Source: Rhizobium sp. Root1220
GTDB taxonomy: Bacteria; Pseudomonadota; Alphaproteobacteria; Rhizobiales; Rhizobiaceae
Reading direction: 5' to 3'
NCBI RefSeq assembly: GCF_001426265.1
Contig: NZ_LMDG01000035.1
Span: 1-64,000 of the forward strand
Length of the DNA: 64,000 bases
The first letter of the stretch is position 1, and each line of letters opens with the position of its first letter. The translations under genes were made by a program, and so were the position numbers. A model generated the notes under the pieces. The model did not search any database, had not been told where the DNA came from, and worked only from the letters and a program-made list of their open reading frames with translations. Below, in pieces: positions 44,783 to 54,348 of the stretch.

Positions 44783-47638
44783 TCAGGTGCGTGCCGGAGA
44801 ATGGCCGATCAATAATTTCGCTCGAGACAATTTTGGGTTGGCAGCGCCCTCGGAAAATTGATTGCAGATGGGAAGCAACGTGGTGACTACGTCGGGCTCC
44901 TCACCGTTGGCCTCGAGAAATTCAACGAGGCTTATGCCGGCCGCAAGTTGCCAATAGATCGCACCTTGTGCGGCAGCCTGTCGCATTGCTTGATCAAGCA
45001 GGTCCCTGACAATCGACGGGGCGCTAGCGCCCTGGTCCCGGAGAATTTCTCCTTTCTTTCGCAGGAGTTCCGGCACCATCCATCGGCAGCCCTTCTCCTC
45101 TGCGAAATCCAGAGCCCCTCCAACTTCCAGCAATGCCTCGTTGAAGCGCCCCAAACCCTGCAGGGCTGATGCAAGCTCGCTGAGAAAGAAAGGATAAAAC
45201 AACAGGTACGTCGCTTCTCGCATCTCGTTGAGACCCGACCTGAGAGCGGCGATGCCATCCGCCGGCTTGCCTCGCCTGGATGCGAGGCTGCCTTCGACGC
45301 ACAAGCCTACCGCATGGAAGGGGCGCAGGCCGTGTTTGATTGCGTGTTCCTTGAGCTCGTCGCCCCACTCTTTCGCTCGATCAAGGTCATCGAGGCTTAG
45401 CGAAACGAAAGCCGCCGCCCAAGCGAGAGCAACACAAAGAACGAACGGCTGCCGGGTTTCTCGGGCCTCTCGAATGGATAGCTCCGCTGTTCGGGCCGCA
45501 GTATCGAGCATCCCGAGCGAAATCAGGTTCACCGAATTATGGGCCATGGATGACGTCCGGATGTCCGCGCCAAGTCTGAGCATGTCGCTCCGACGATTGT
45601 CGGAGGGAAGATGCCCGGCAGCCCATTCAAGCTGCCGCAGAGCTTCCCTGTGTGCAGCCCGGTATGTTTCGGGTATTCCAACCAGCCAAGCAGCAGTGGC
45701 CCTCGAATGCACGTCGCGTTCCTTGGCCACGCTTTCGTACTCCCGCGCAAAGGCAAGGGCATCGCCCAACTCCATCGACCGGGCGGAAAACAGCCACAGT
45801 GCGCAGGTCACTCGCTGCTGATAGTCGAAGTCGCCGAATGTCTTCGCCAGGTCTAGCGCACGGACAAGCACCTCCCTGCCACGGCGGCTCATGCCTTCGG
45901 TGTAGATCAACGCGAAACCCAAAGCGCATTTCAATATCATTTCCGTGCGGGTTCCGCTCTCCTCGCCCATGCGATCAAGCGCGCGTTGTGCCCATTCGCC
46001 CCCCTCCCCGACCAGAGAAATGGCAGTCCAGAAATCGGTCGTAGCGGCGGCGAGCCTGCCACCCAGAATTCGATCCCCGTCGGAAGATAGCGCCCAATTC
46101 AATGCGGCTCGGAGGTTGTCTATTTCTCGCCGGTAGATGCCCGTGTTCTCGATCGCGGCCTGGAGTTCGCGTTCGTCGGAGAATGGCCGGTACAGCTTGA
46201 GAAAATACTTTGTAAAACGGCGCATGGTGCGACGGTAGTCTTCTTTTACGCCCAGTTTATCCAGCGAATAGGCTCGAACCGTTTCCAGCAGGCGCCAGCG
46301 CGGAGCGGAATCGGAACCCTCGAAACTTATCAGAGACTTGGACACGAGATTGGAGATACCGAGAGCTGTTTGCGCTTCACTTTCGTTACCGACAGCCGTC
46401 GCAGCGTCCAAAGTAAATCCGGCAGGAAACGTTGCCAGGTTGCAAAGAAGCCGGCGTTCGTTCTCTGGAAGGAGTTCATAGCTCCAGTCGAGGGTGGCGC
46501 GTAGCGTCTGGTGGCGTGGCAATGCCGTTCGTCGTCCCCCCGTCAGCAGCACGAAACGATCGTCAAGTCTCCCCGCTATTTGTTTTATCCCGAGTGTCGC
46601 AGCGCGGGCCGCGGCGAATTCTATCGCGAGGGGAATACCGTCCAGATGCCTGCAAATCCCGGCAATTGCAGAGAGCTTCTCCCGATCGGGAGCAAACTCC
46701 CGCTGCAAGGCGCGCGTACGTGCGACGAAGAGCTGTATGGCACTGTGCTGCAATGCATTGCTTGCCTCTCCATCGGCGGGCACCTCGAGCGGCGGGACAC
46801 GGTAGGCGAATTCCCCGTCGATGCGCAGAAGCTCTCTGCTCGTTGCCAAGACCGAGACATTTTTGCAGGTCCGGACGATCGCTTCGATGATCTCTGCCGC
46901 TGCATGGACAACGTGTTCGCAATTGTCGATGACCAGGAACATCTTTCTGCTGCCGATGGCCCGCGCAACCAGATCCACGGAAATCTCGTCGCCCTGGAGA
47001 TGAAGGTCGAGCGCCTGCGCCAAAGCCGTCGGAACCAAGCCCGGATCCGAAAGCGGGACGAGTTCGACGAAGAACGCATTGCAATCGAGCGTGGGCAGCA
47101 GTCTTCGCGCAATCTCCGACGCCAGCACGGTTTTTCCGATCCCACCAGGCCCGGTTAGCGTCACCACCCGATAGGCCGATGTCAGCGCTTGAACTTCGCT
47201 GATTGCAGCCTCGCGACCGATGACATCGGAGGCCGCGGCGGGAATGTTTGTATGGAATGTCTCGTCGTTGAAACGCAGTGATAGGCCGTGGGACGTCGGC
47301 GGAGGTCGATGCGCCGGACCATGACACGCCCAGTTTCCGAGGAGGCGATACCCGCGGCCAGACACCGTTTTTAGAAGGTTGCGATCCTTGCCTAGAGCTT
47401 TGCGTATGGCTGAAATGTGAACCTGAAGCGTGTTGTCCTCGACGATCACGCCCGGCCAAACCCGTTTCATGAGGTCGTCTTTGAAGACCACCTCTCCCGC
47501 GGAAACGACCAGCGCCTCCAGAATTTCGAATGCCCGACTTCCAATTGGAACAGGCGCTCCGAGTGCACGTAGCTCGCGCTTTGCGAGATCGAGTTCCCAC
47601 CCACAGAATTCGAAAAGGCCGAGCTCGATCTGTCCCAA
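44783..47638 (-). CDS. Winged-helix transcriptional regulator with STAND-type ATPase and TPR-like repeats
   Basis: This 951-residue protein has an N-terminal OmpR/PhoB-type winged helix (residues about 5-100, ending VSGRGYRLL), an AAA/STAND ATPase region with Walker A GPGGIGKT (163-170) and a Walker-B-like MFLVIDNCEH (about 235-245), then about 500 residues of helical TPR-like repeats. Such proteins resemble CadC-type/MalT-type regulators, with ATP binding and repeat-based sensing of a ligand or partner. The start codon is TTG 47638; no ATG exists before the winged helix. The gene is divergent from the response regulator at 47905 and downstream of treYZ on the same strand only by position. 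Target genes are unknown. Confidence 0.85.
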   Translation of the reverse strand: MGQIELGLFEFCGWELDLAKRELRALGAPVPIGSRAFEILEALVVSAGEVVFKDDLMKRVWPGVIVEDNTLQVHISAIRKALGKDRNLLKTVSGRGYRLLGNWACHGPAHRPPPTSHGLSLRFNDETFHTNIPAAASDVIGREAAISEVQALTSAYRVVTLTGPGGIGKTVLASEIARRLLPTLDCNAFFVELVPLSDPGLVPTALAQALDLHLQGDEISVDLVARAIGSRKMFLVIDNCEHVVHAAAEIIEAIVRTCKNVSVLATSRELLRIDGEFAYRVPPLEVPADGEASNALQHSAIQLFVARTRALQREFAPDREKLSAIAGICRHLDGIPLAIEFAAARAATLGIKQIAGRLDDRFVLLTGGRRTALPRHQTLRATLDWSYELLPENERRLLCNLATFPAGFTLDAATAVGNESEAQTALGISNLVSKSLISFEGSDSAPRWRLLETVRAYSLDKLGVKEDYRRTMRRFTKYFLKLYRPFSDERELQAAIENTGIYRREIDNLRAALNWALSSDGDRILGGRLAAATTDFWTAISLVGEGGEWAQRALDRMGEESGTRTEMILKCALGFALIYTEGMSRRGREVLVRALDLAKTFGDFDYQQRVTCALWLFSARSMELGDALAFAREYESVAKERDVHSRATAAWLVGIPETYRAAHREALRQLEWAAGHLPSDNRRSDMLRLGADIRTSSMAHNSVNLISLGMLDTAARTAELSIREARETRQPFVLCVALAWAAAFVSLSLDDLDRAKEWGDELKEHAIKHGLRPFHAVGLCVEGSLASRRGKPADGIAALRSGLNEMREATYLLFYPFFLSELASALQGLGRFNEALLEVGGALDFAEEKGCRWMVPELLRKKGEILRDQGASAPSIVRDLLDQAMRQAAAQGAIYWQLAAGISLVEFLEANGEEPDVVTTLLPICNQFSEGAANPKLSRAKLLIGHSPART

Positions 47639-47904
47639 TGCAATCCGTTCTCTGTTGTTTGAACCATGATAATTTAGGGGTTATGAAATCACAAGGAACC
47701 GACAGCCAAATAAACACCACATCGCCGCAAGCATTTCAGAAATTTTCAGGTTCTCTCATGCCACTTAAGACGACCGCGCTCCCGCGATGCGGTACAAGCA
47801 TGCATGCAGTGCGTAGCGACCGCCCAGTTCAACCACTGGCAACGAAAATCATCCAGAGATGGCGAGCCGCAAAAAATTCTCACCGACTAGCACAGGAGAA
47901 TGGC

Positions 47905-48564
47905 ATGTACAGTGGCGATATATTCCAGCGTATTAGCATGAAGAATCGTGCGCCAGAAAGAGATGTTCCGACGGTCTTTGTTGTCAGTAACGACGACGTG
48001 ATCAAAGAAACCCTTTCCAGCAGTGTCATCTTGCATGGATGGCGGTCGAACATCTGCACGTCCGCTAGCGAGTTCCTTGAGATCGAGCGATCCAAGACGT
48101 TTGGATGCGTCGTGATCGATGCCAGCATTCCCGACCTTACGGCGCCAGCCTTGATGCAGCTCTTGCTTGCCGCGATCCGGTGGCCAGTCATCCTCCTAAC
48201 TGGACCGGACGAGGCTATTGCAATGGGTGACGCGGCGAAATTGCATGTTGCTCTCGTACCGAAAAGTGCGGAGGGCAGCACGCTGCTCAATGAGATCCAT
48301 TCTGCGATTGATGCAAGCGCCGAGACAAGACATCTCGACACACGCTTTCACTCATTGTCGCCTCGTGAGCGCCAGGTAATGCAGTTTGTGGTCGAGGGTC
48401 TGCTGAACAAACAAGTCGCCTACGAGCTTTCCATCAGCGAAATCACTGTAAAGGCGCATCGCGGACAGGTTATGCGAAAGATGAATGCCCGTACCTTGCC
48501 AGATTTGGTTCACATGGCAACGAAGCTCGACCTCGGTCGCCGGCTTGCGCAAATGGACGCCTGA
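47905..48564 (+). CDS. FixJ/NodW-type response regulator (REC-LuxR)
   Basis: The protein (219 residues) has a receiver domain (about residues 22-140) and a C-terminal LuxR/GerE helix-turn-helix (HSLSPRERQVMQFVVEGL, then ISEITVKAHRGQVMRKM). Acidic residues NDD, phosphoacceptor Asp72 in VVIDASIPD, LLTG Thr and VPKSAEG Lys are all present, so phosphorylation is likely possible. No histidine kinase is next to it. ATG 47905 has CAGGAGAATGGC upstream; the frame is open upstream of it but as a shadow. It is divergent from the large regulator with a 266-bp gap. Confidence 0.88.
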   Translation: MYSGDIFQRISMKNRAPERDVPTVFVVSNDDVIKETLSSSVILHGWRSNICTSASEFLEIERSKTFGCVVIDASIPDLTAPALMQLLLAAIRWPVILLTGPDEAIAMGDAAKLHVALVPKSAEGSTLLNEIHSAIDASAETRHLDTRFHSLSPRERQVMQFVVEGLLNKQVAYELSISEITVKAHRGQVMRKMNARTLPDLVHMATKLDLGRRLAQMDA

Positions 48565-48698
48565 CAACGTTGCACAAGGACATCATCCGTTGGTTCGTGG
48601 CGACATCGAAATACAACGCAGCTTCGAAAAGGAAGATACCCTGCCCCGTCTCGTGGAGCCGGTGCCTCGGTTGTTCGAGCATCTGCCGTTTTCAACAC

Positions 48699-48742
48699 AA
48701 TCCATCCGATAGCGAACATTGACGTCCGCAATCGGATGGATT
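48699..48742. repeat. 12-bp perfect inverted repeat
   Basis: AATCCATCCGAT (48699-48710) pairs with ATCGGATGGATT (48731-48742) across 20 bases. It lies between the convergent response-regulator and DUF1254 genes. There is no T-run on either side. It may be a bidirectional transcription barrier or a recombination/binding site. Confidence 0.55.
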
Positions 48743-48772
48743 CTAGGGGACCGTAAAACGACGCTAGCGGCG

Positions 48773-50212
48773 TTACCCCGCTTTTTTGACCGCCGGGATT
48801 ACCCATGATCCGTTGAGTATCGACGGCGGCTTGTCGTCCGGCCAATAGAGCCGCATCATCAGAATGAACTTGCCCTTTGGTGCGGGGAGCCAATTGGATT
48901 CCTTGTCGGAACCCGGGGATTTGTTCTGGATGTAGATGTCGACCGAACCATCCGCATTGGGCTTCAGATCCTGACGCGCGCTGATCGAGTAGCGGTCGAT
49001 CGGATTCTCGACGAAAAAGTACTTCTCGTTATACATCGTTATCGACCAGAACCCACGCACGGGTGGCATCTGTCCTTTGGGGAAGTTCACGACGTAGTTC
49101 TCCGATCCGTGATAGGCTCGGGAGAAAAGTCCGTCTTTCGATTTCGTCGACGTCGGATAAATGGCATCCTCAGGGCGGTTGGCCCCAAGCCCGATGGCTG
49201 CAATGAGAGCCCGCTGCACATAATCGGTGCCGTAGATGCCGGTCTTGGTGGTGTAGCCCCAGCCGTTGATATCCTTGACGTCACCGTCGCTGAGCTTGAA
49301 ATGCAACATGATGCGCCCGAAGCCAATCTCCGGGATGCGCTTGATGAACCGCGCGTCCAGCTTGCTCTTGTCGAAATCTTGTCCCGGAACAATGCCGATT
49401 TCGGCCATCTTGGCCACCATGTCGGCGTCGGCGGCAGTTGGCGGATTGGTCTTCAGCAACTCGCTGAGCAGCGTGAAATACTCGACCGCATCCATTGCGT
49501 TGACCTGCTCGCGGACCGCCGTCTTCATATCGATCTTGGGATTGACCTTCCCGAGCGGGGGAGTCCATTCCTTGCCGTAGCTGCTCAGCGGGACCAGCTT
49601 GCATTCGTCCTGCAAGGCGTGCACCGCCTTGTAGTCCTCCGGCGTGCCAGTGCAGTAAATGCGTCCGAGTAACCACACGATGCTGGTCGTCGCCTTGTAT
49701 TCGGTGACGCCGTCAGGCAGTTTTCCTTTCCAGCCGGGACCGGTGATGGCGTATGTCTGCGCTCCACCGCCTGTCGTTCTCTTGCCCGGCACCTCAAAGA
49801 CGGTGGTCCATCCATCGAGCAACGGGAACAGGAAATACCGGTCCTTCATCTCAGGGATCGATAGCACCCACGGTTCCTTCTCCACGTCGATGAACGCTGT
49901 CGTGTACAGCGTATCCGCATTTGGCGCCGTGACATCGGTAAACGATGCGTCTGGGTATTCGCGCAACTTGATGATCTGGCCCATCGGCCCTTTCGTGCCC
50001 TTGACCTTGGCGACGTTGGTAATGACCCGCCGCGTCATCTCCATTGTGACCAGCGGATAGCCGTAGATGTATGCATCGACCGCAAGCCAAAAATCGCTTT
50101 TCCCCTCGAAGGGATCAAGGAGCGGATCGTCGAGAGCATGCGCAGGTGAAAACGAGGTTGCAGAAAGCAATGCGAGGCCGCCGAGCGACGCGGTACGACG
50201 TGTGACTTTCAT
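48773..50212 (-). CDS. Exported DUF1254/DUF1214 protein
   Basis: This 479-residue protein has a signal peptide (MKVTRRTASLGGLALLSATSFSPAHA), an N-terminal DUF1254 domain (about residues 55-180, including DAYIYGYPLVTMEMTRR) and a C-terminal DUF1214 domain (about 350-470, FWSITMYNEKYFFVENP). Members are common in proteobacteria; function is not settled. The RR near the signal start makes Tat export possible. ATG 50212 has GGGGGGAAAAA upstream; the longer frame lacks one. It is a lone gene, divergent from the arabinofuranosidase gene. Confidence 0.88.
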   Translation of the reverse strand: MKVTRRTASLGGLALLSATSFSPAHALDDPLLDPFEGKSDFWLAVDAYIYGYPLVTMEMTRRVITNVAKVKGTKGPMGQIIKLREYPDASFTDVTAPNADTLYTTAFIDVEKEPWVLSIPEMKDRYFLFPLLDGWTTVFEVPGKRTTGGGAQTYAITGPGWKGKLPDGVTEYKATTSIVWLLGRIYCTGTPEDYKAVHALQDECKLVPLSSYGKEWTPPLGKVNPKIDMKTAVREQVNAMDAVEYFTLLSELLKTNPPTAADADMVAKMAEIGIVPGQDFDKSKLDARFIKRIPEIGFGRIMLHFKLSDGDVKDINGWGYTTKTGIYGTDYVQRALIAAIGLGANRPEDAIYPTSTKSKDGLFSRAYHGSENYVVNFPKGQMPPVRGFWSITMYNEKYFFVENPIDRYSISARQDLKPNADGSVDIYIQNKSPGSDKESNWLPAPKGKFILMMRLYWPDDKPPSILNGSWVIPAVKKAG

Positions 50213-50523
50213 TTTTTCCCCCCAAGGTCTGGCTTCCGTTCCGGGCCCGAATTGGCCTGCCAACGACTAAGCCACTCTCCAGTATTAGCATCATCTAAAT
50301 CGATGATAAATACCAGGGAAGACCTATTGGGGAATGTGCCTGCGGGAGCATTCGAAGCTGAGACAGCGTCTGTCTCCGCTACCTATGGTATGCTCAAAGC
50401 GAATCCTCGTTGCATTTTCGCGAGGACGTCTCGGCAGCACTTGACGAACGCAATTGCTCAGGGCTTATTATACCGCATTGACGGATACAAACCGGATAAT
50501 TCGATATACAAAATGGGGGGAGC
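50213..50523. other. Divergent promoter region between DUF1254 and GH51 genes
   Basis: No gene is seen in these 311 bases. They contain a 7-bp inverted repeat GAGACAG/CTGTCTC at 50360-50376 and an AT-rich stretch near 50460-50515 before the GGGGGGAGC site of the GH51 gene, so the promoter of the arabinoside locus is probably here. No regulator gene is adjacent. Confidence 0.45.
50360..50376. promoter_or_regulatory. Inverted repeat, possible operator of the GH51 locus
   Basis: GAGACAG (50360-50366) and CTGTCTC (50370-50376) are separated by CGT. It lies 148 bp upstream of the GH51 start and about 148 bp from the DUF1254 start, i.e. centred between them. Function is inferred from symmetry. Confidence 0.35.
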
Positions 50524-52032
50524 ATGGAGGCTCGAGTTACGGCGCACGCGCGCTATACGATCGCGGATATCGACAAGAGATTGTACGGATCCTTTCTCGA
50601 ACACCTTGGACGGGCCGTCTACACGGGCATTTACGAGCCGGGACACCCGACGGCTGACGAAAACGGCATGCGCCGTGACGTTCTCGATCTGGTTCGAGGG
50701 CTCGACACGCCAGTCTGCCGCTATCCGGGCGGAAATTTCGTTTCTGCCTACAACTGGGAAGACGGCATCGGTCCCAAGAGTGAACGCCCCACCAGGCTTG
50801 ATCTGGCCTGGCGCACGGCCGAGTCCAACCAGGTCGGCATTCACGAATTTGCGGATTGGGCGAAAGCTGCCGGCACCGAGATGATGCTTGCCGTCAATCT
50901 TGGATCCCGCGGGCTGGATGATGCGCGCAACTTTGTCGAATACGTCAACCATCCAGGCGGCAGCTACTGGTCTGACCTTCGCCGCAAGAACGGGCAGGCC
51001 GATCCCTGGAATGTGAAACTCTGGTGCCTTGGCAACGAGATGGATGGCCCCTGGCAGGTCGGCCACAAGACCGCGGTGGAATACGGTCACCTGGCAAACG
51101 AGACGGCAAAGGCGCTGCGCGCGTTCGACGACAGTCTGGAACTCGTCGTCTGCGGCTCGTCACATTCCGACATGCCGACCTATCCCCAATGGGAAGCGAC
51201 GGTCCTGGAAGAGACCTATGATCAGGTCGACTACATCTCGCTGCACATGTATTTCGAGAACTACGAGAAAAAGACCTCGGAGTTTCTGGCCCTCCCAGAG
51301 AAACTCGATCGCTACATCGGCACGGTCGGCGGCGTCATCGACTATGTGAAGGCGAAGAAGCGCTCCAAGAAGGATGTTCGCATCTCATTCGACGAGTGGA
51401 ACGTCTGGTACCACGAGCGACGCAGCGACTCCAAGCGCATGAAGGAGTGGGACTGGCCGCATGCGCCAGTGCTGCTGGAGGACGTATACAATTTCGAGGA
51501 CGTGCTTCAGGTCGGCTGCATCCTCAATACCTTCATCCGAAGGGCAGACGTGGTGCGGATCGCCTGCATAGCGCAGCTGGTCAATGTCATAGCGCCGATC
51601 ATGACCGCCCCGGGCGGCGCTGCCTGGCGCCAGACCATCTACTTTCCGTTCCAGTTCGCGTCCAACCATGGACGCGGCACGGCTCTTCGCCTCGATGTCG
51701 ACTGCGCCCACTACGACGCCGATATCGCCGCAGGTGTCTCCTACCTGGACATCGCCGGCGTTCATGACGCGGACGCAGGCACGCTGACTTTCTTCGCGAT
51801 CAACCGCCACGGCGAGGAGGCCATGACGATCGATCTCTGTGTCGAGGGTTTCGGCAAGGCCAAAAGTGTCGAGCATACGCTGATCAAGCACGACGATCTC
51901 GAGGCCCGCAACACAAAGGATGCACCGGAGACGGTTGTCCCGGTGAAGGCCAACGGCGCGACAATCTCAGGCAACGGCGCACAGGTCACCGTGCCTCCAT
52001 ACTCTTACTCGATGATCAGGATCACGCTTTGA
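50524..52032 (+). CDS. GH51 alpha-L-arabinofuranosidase
   Basis: This 502-residue cytoplasmic enzyme releases terminal L-arabinofuranose from arabino-oligosaccharides. LYGSFLEHLGRAVYTG near the N-terminus, Glu172 in CLGNEMDGPW (acid/base) and Glu291 in SFDEWNVWY (nucleophile) and the C-terminal beta domain are typical, and the length matches GH51. No signal peptide. ATG 50524 has a GGGGGGAGC site. It is the first gene of a locus with a CUT1 importer, so the pair imports and cleaves arabinosides from plant pectin or arabinan. Confidence 0.95.
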   Translation: MEARVTAHARYTIADIDKRLYGSFLEHLGRAVYTGIYEPGHPTADENGMRRDVLDLVRGLDTPVCRYPGGNFVSAYNWEDGIGPKSERPTRLDLAWRTAESNQVGIHEFADWAKAAGTEMMLAVNLGSRGLDDARNFVEYVNHPGGSYWSDLRRKNGQADPWNVKLWCLGNEMDGPWQVGHKTAVEYGHLANETAKALRAFDDSLELVVCGSSHSDMPTYPQWEATVLEETYDQVDYISLHMYFENYEKKTSEFLALPEKLDRYIGTVGGVIDYVKAKKRSKKDVRISFDEWNVWYHERRSDSKRMKEWDWPHAPVLLEDVYNFEDVLQVGCILNTFIRRADVVRIACIAQLVNVIAPIMTAPGGAAWRQTIYFPFQFASNHGRGTALRLDVDCAHYDADIAAGVSYLDIAGVHDADAGTLTFFAINRHGEEAMTIDLCVEGFGKAKSVEHTLIKHDDLEARNTKDAPETVVPVKANGATISGNGAQVTVPPYSYSMIRITL

Positions 52033-52091
52033 CTTTGGGGTGAAACATGTGAGCGGCGGGAGGCCGCGAGCAGAAAAGGGAGGAAAATACG

Positions 52092-53363
52092 ATGAGAATG
52101 CTCAAACTTGCAAAGTGCATGCTGGTCGCAACCGCGCTCTTCGGGTCGGCTGCGCATGCGCAGGAAACTGTCGCCTGGTGGGATTTCCTCAGCGGTGGTG
52201 ACGGCGTGCGCATGAAGCAGATGATCGCCGATTTCAACAAGGCCCATGATGGGAAGATCAAGATCGAGGCAACCACTCTGGAATGGGGAACACCGTTTTA
52301 TTCCAAGGTCCAGACCTCGGCATCGGTCGGCGAGGCACCTGATATCATGACCTATCATGCCAGCCGCATTCCGCTGGCGGTCAAGCAAGGGATTCTGCAG
52401 GAGATCACCGCGGACGACTGGTCCAAGATGGGTCTTGCGAAAGACGCCTATGCCAAAACCACGTGGGGCGCCGTCTCGATCGACGACAAGCAGTATGCCG
52501 TCCCTTTCGATACCCATCCGATCGTGCTCTACTATAACAAGGATATTCTGAAGAAGGCGGGCCTACTGACCGAGGACGGCAAGCCGAAAGGGCTCGACAG
52601 CCGCGAGAACTTCGAAGCGACCCTGAAAGGGTTGAAGGCTGCTGGCGTGAAGTTCCCGCTCGGATCGGTTACCGCCGATGGCAACTTCATGTTCCGGACA
52701 ATCTACTCTCTCATGGGCCAACAGGACGGAGAGCTGTTGACCGACGGCGAATTCCTCGCCGGTGACAACGGGGAGAAACTGCAAAACGCGCTCGCCCTTC
52801 TCCAGGGCTGGACCAAGGATGGCCTGCAGTCCACCTATACCGACTATCCGGCGACCGTCGCACTCTTCACCTCGGGTGAGGCCGCGATGATGATCAACGG
52901 GGTATGGGAAGTGCCGACCATGGTCGACCTTAAGAAGCAGGGTAAACTCTTTGAATGGGGTGCTGTGGAACTTCCAGTGCTCTTCGACCACGCTTCGACC
53001 TATGCGGACAGCCACACGTTTGCCATCCCTGCCAACAAAGGAAAGGAAATGACGGCAGAGAAAAGAGCCGCGGTCCTGGAAGTCATCTCATGGCTCTCCA
53101 AGAACTCGCTCTACTGGGCAAGTGCCGGCCACATCCCGGCCTACGGGCCGGTGACGGAAAGTGCCGAATACAAGGCCATGGAGCCGAACGCGAGCTATTC
53201 TCCGCTGACAGCCCACATGATCTTCGATCCGAAGACGCCGCTTGCCGGCGTGGCCGGACCGATCTTTGACGTGATGTCCACTTACTTCGTCCCCACGCTC
53301 AACAACGAGATGGATCCGGCCGAAGCCGTCAAGGAAATCAAGGTCGAACTCAACGATCTCTGA
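52092..53363 (+). CDS. ABC sugar-binding protein, family 1
   Basis: The protein (423 residues) has a Sec signal (KLAKCMLVATALFGSAAHA, cleaved near residue 22) and the SBP_bac_1 fold (WWDFLSGGDGVRMKQMIADF, then DTHPIVLYYNKDILKKAG). This family binds oligosaccharides and polyols for CUT1 importers. ATG 52092 has AGGGAGGAAAATACG upstream and it lies 59 bp after the GH51 gene. Confidence 0.93.
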   Translation: MRMLKLAKCMLVATALFGSAAHAQETVAWWDFLSGGDGVRMKQMIADFNKAHDGKIKIEATTLEWGTPFYSKVQTSASVGEAPDIMTYHASRIPLAVKQGILQEITADDWSKMGLAKDAYAKTTWGAVSIDDKQYAVPFDTHPIVLYYNKDILKKAGLLTEDGKPKGLDSRENFEATLKGLKAAGVKFPLGSVTADGNFMFRTIYSLMGQQDGELLTDGEFLAGDNGEKLQNALALLQGWTKDGLQSTYTDYPATVALFTSGEAAMMINGVWEVPTMVDLKKQGKLFEWGAVELPVLFDHASTYADSHTFAIPANKGKEMTAEKRAAVLEVISWLSKNSLYWASAGHIPAYGPVTESAEYKAMEPNASYSPLTAHMIFDPKTPLAGVAGPIFDVMSTYFVPTLNNEMDPAEAVKEIKVELNDL

Positions 53364-53463
53364 TACCTCCCTCGACAGGTCGCGGTGCGTTGCCGCGGCC
53401 TGTCGAGACCCTCCCGACGCCCCGGATGGCGTCTTTCTGGAACGACGGAAGCTTGCGACAACC

Positions 53464-54348
53464 ATGCTCAGGAACAAACGAAGCGAGGCCTTGATCGCCG
53501 CCGTGTTGGTCGCGCCTTTCGTCGCAATCTACGGTCTGGTCTTCATCTACCCGATGGTCAACCTCTTCATCACCAGCTTCACGGATGCCCCGCTGATCGG
53601 CAGCGGCGCCTATGTCGGGTTTGAAAACTATGCGCGCCTATGGGGCGAACGGCGCTTCAACATAGCCCTGTGGAACACCGCTTATTTCGTCTTGCTGACG
53701 GTCGTACCCGGGACCTTTGCAGCCTTTGCCATCGCGCTCGGAATAAACCGGCTTGCCGGACGGCTGCAGGCCTTCGTGCTGGCGCTGTTCTTCTTGCCCT
53801 ATATTCTCCCGGTGTCGGTCGTCTACTTGATCTGGGACTGGACACTGAATTTCCAGTTCGGCATCGCAATGTATCTCTTCGACATGGTGGGCATAAGCCG
53901 GGTGCCGGTTTTCAAATCGACGACCTGGTTCATGCCGGCTGTCGCTTTCATCACCATCTGGTGGACTGCCGGCTTCTCCATTCTTCTGTTTCTCGCCGGC
54001 CTCCGCGCAATCCCGGCGGAGATCTACGAAGCAGCCGCTCTCGACAATGCGGGTCGATGGGCAACGTTGCGGCGGATCACCTGGCCGCTGATGTGGCCAA
54101 TCACGGCCTTGGTTCTCACCATCCAGTTGATCCTGCAACTGAAGATCTTCGATCAGGTCTATCTGTTTTCGACGGGTGGCCGCCCCAACGACAATCTCGT
54201 TCTCGTGTACTATGTCTTCCAGCGTGCCTTCCAGTCCGACCAGGGAGGTCGCGCAGCCGCAGCGGCAGTCGTCCTGTTCGTGATTGTCATCGTCGTCTCG
54301 GTGATCAACTTCCAACTCACACGATTGTCGAAAGGAGGCGCGCGATGA
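53464..54348 (+). CDS. ABC sugar permease (MalF/UgpA type)
   Basis: This 294-residue inner-membrane protein has six TMs and the EAA loop EIYEAAALDNAGRWATLRRI near residue 180-200. The N-terminal TM (ALIAAVLVAPFVAIYGLVFI) is typical of MalF-like CUT1 permeases. Its stop overlaps the start of the next permease (ATGA). Confidence 0.92.
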   Translation: MLRNKRSEALIAAVLVAPFVAIYGLVFIYPMVNLFITSFTDAPLIGSGAYVGFENYARLWGERRFNIALWNTAYFVLLTVVPGTFAAFAIALGINRLAGRLQAFVLALFFLPYILPVSVVYLIWDWTLNFQFGIAMYLFDMVGISRVPVFKSTTWFMPAVAFITIWWTAGFSILLFLAGLRAIPAEIYEAAALDNAGRWATLRRITWPLMWPITALVLTIQLILQLKIFDQVYLFSTGGRPNDNLVLVYYVFQRAFQSDQGGRAAAAAVVLFVIVIVVSVINFQLTRLSKGGAR

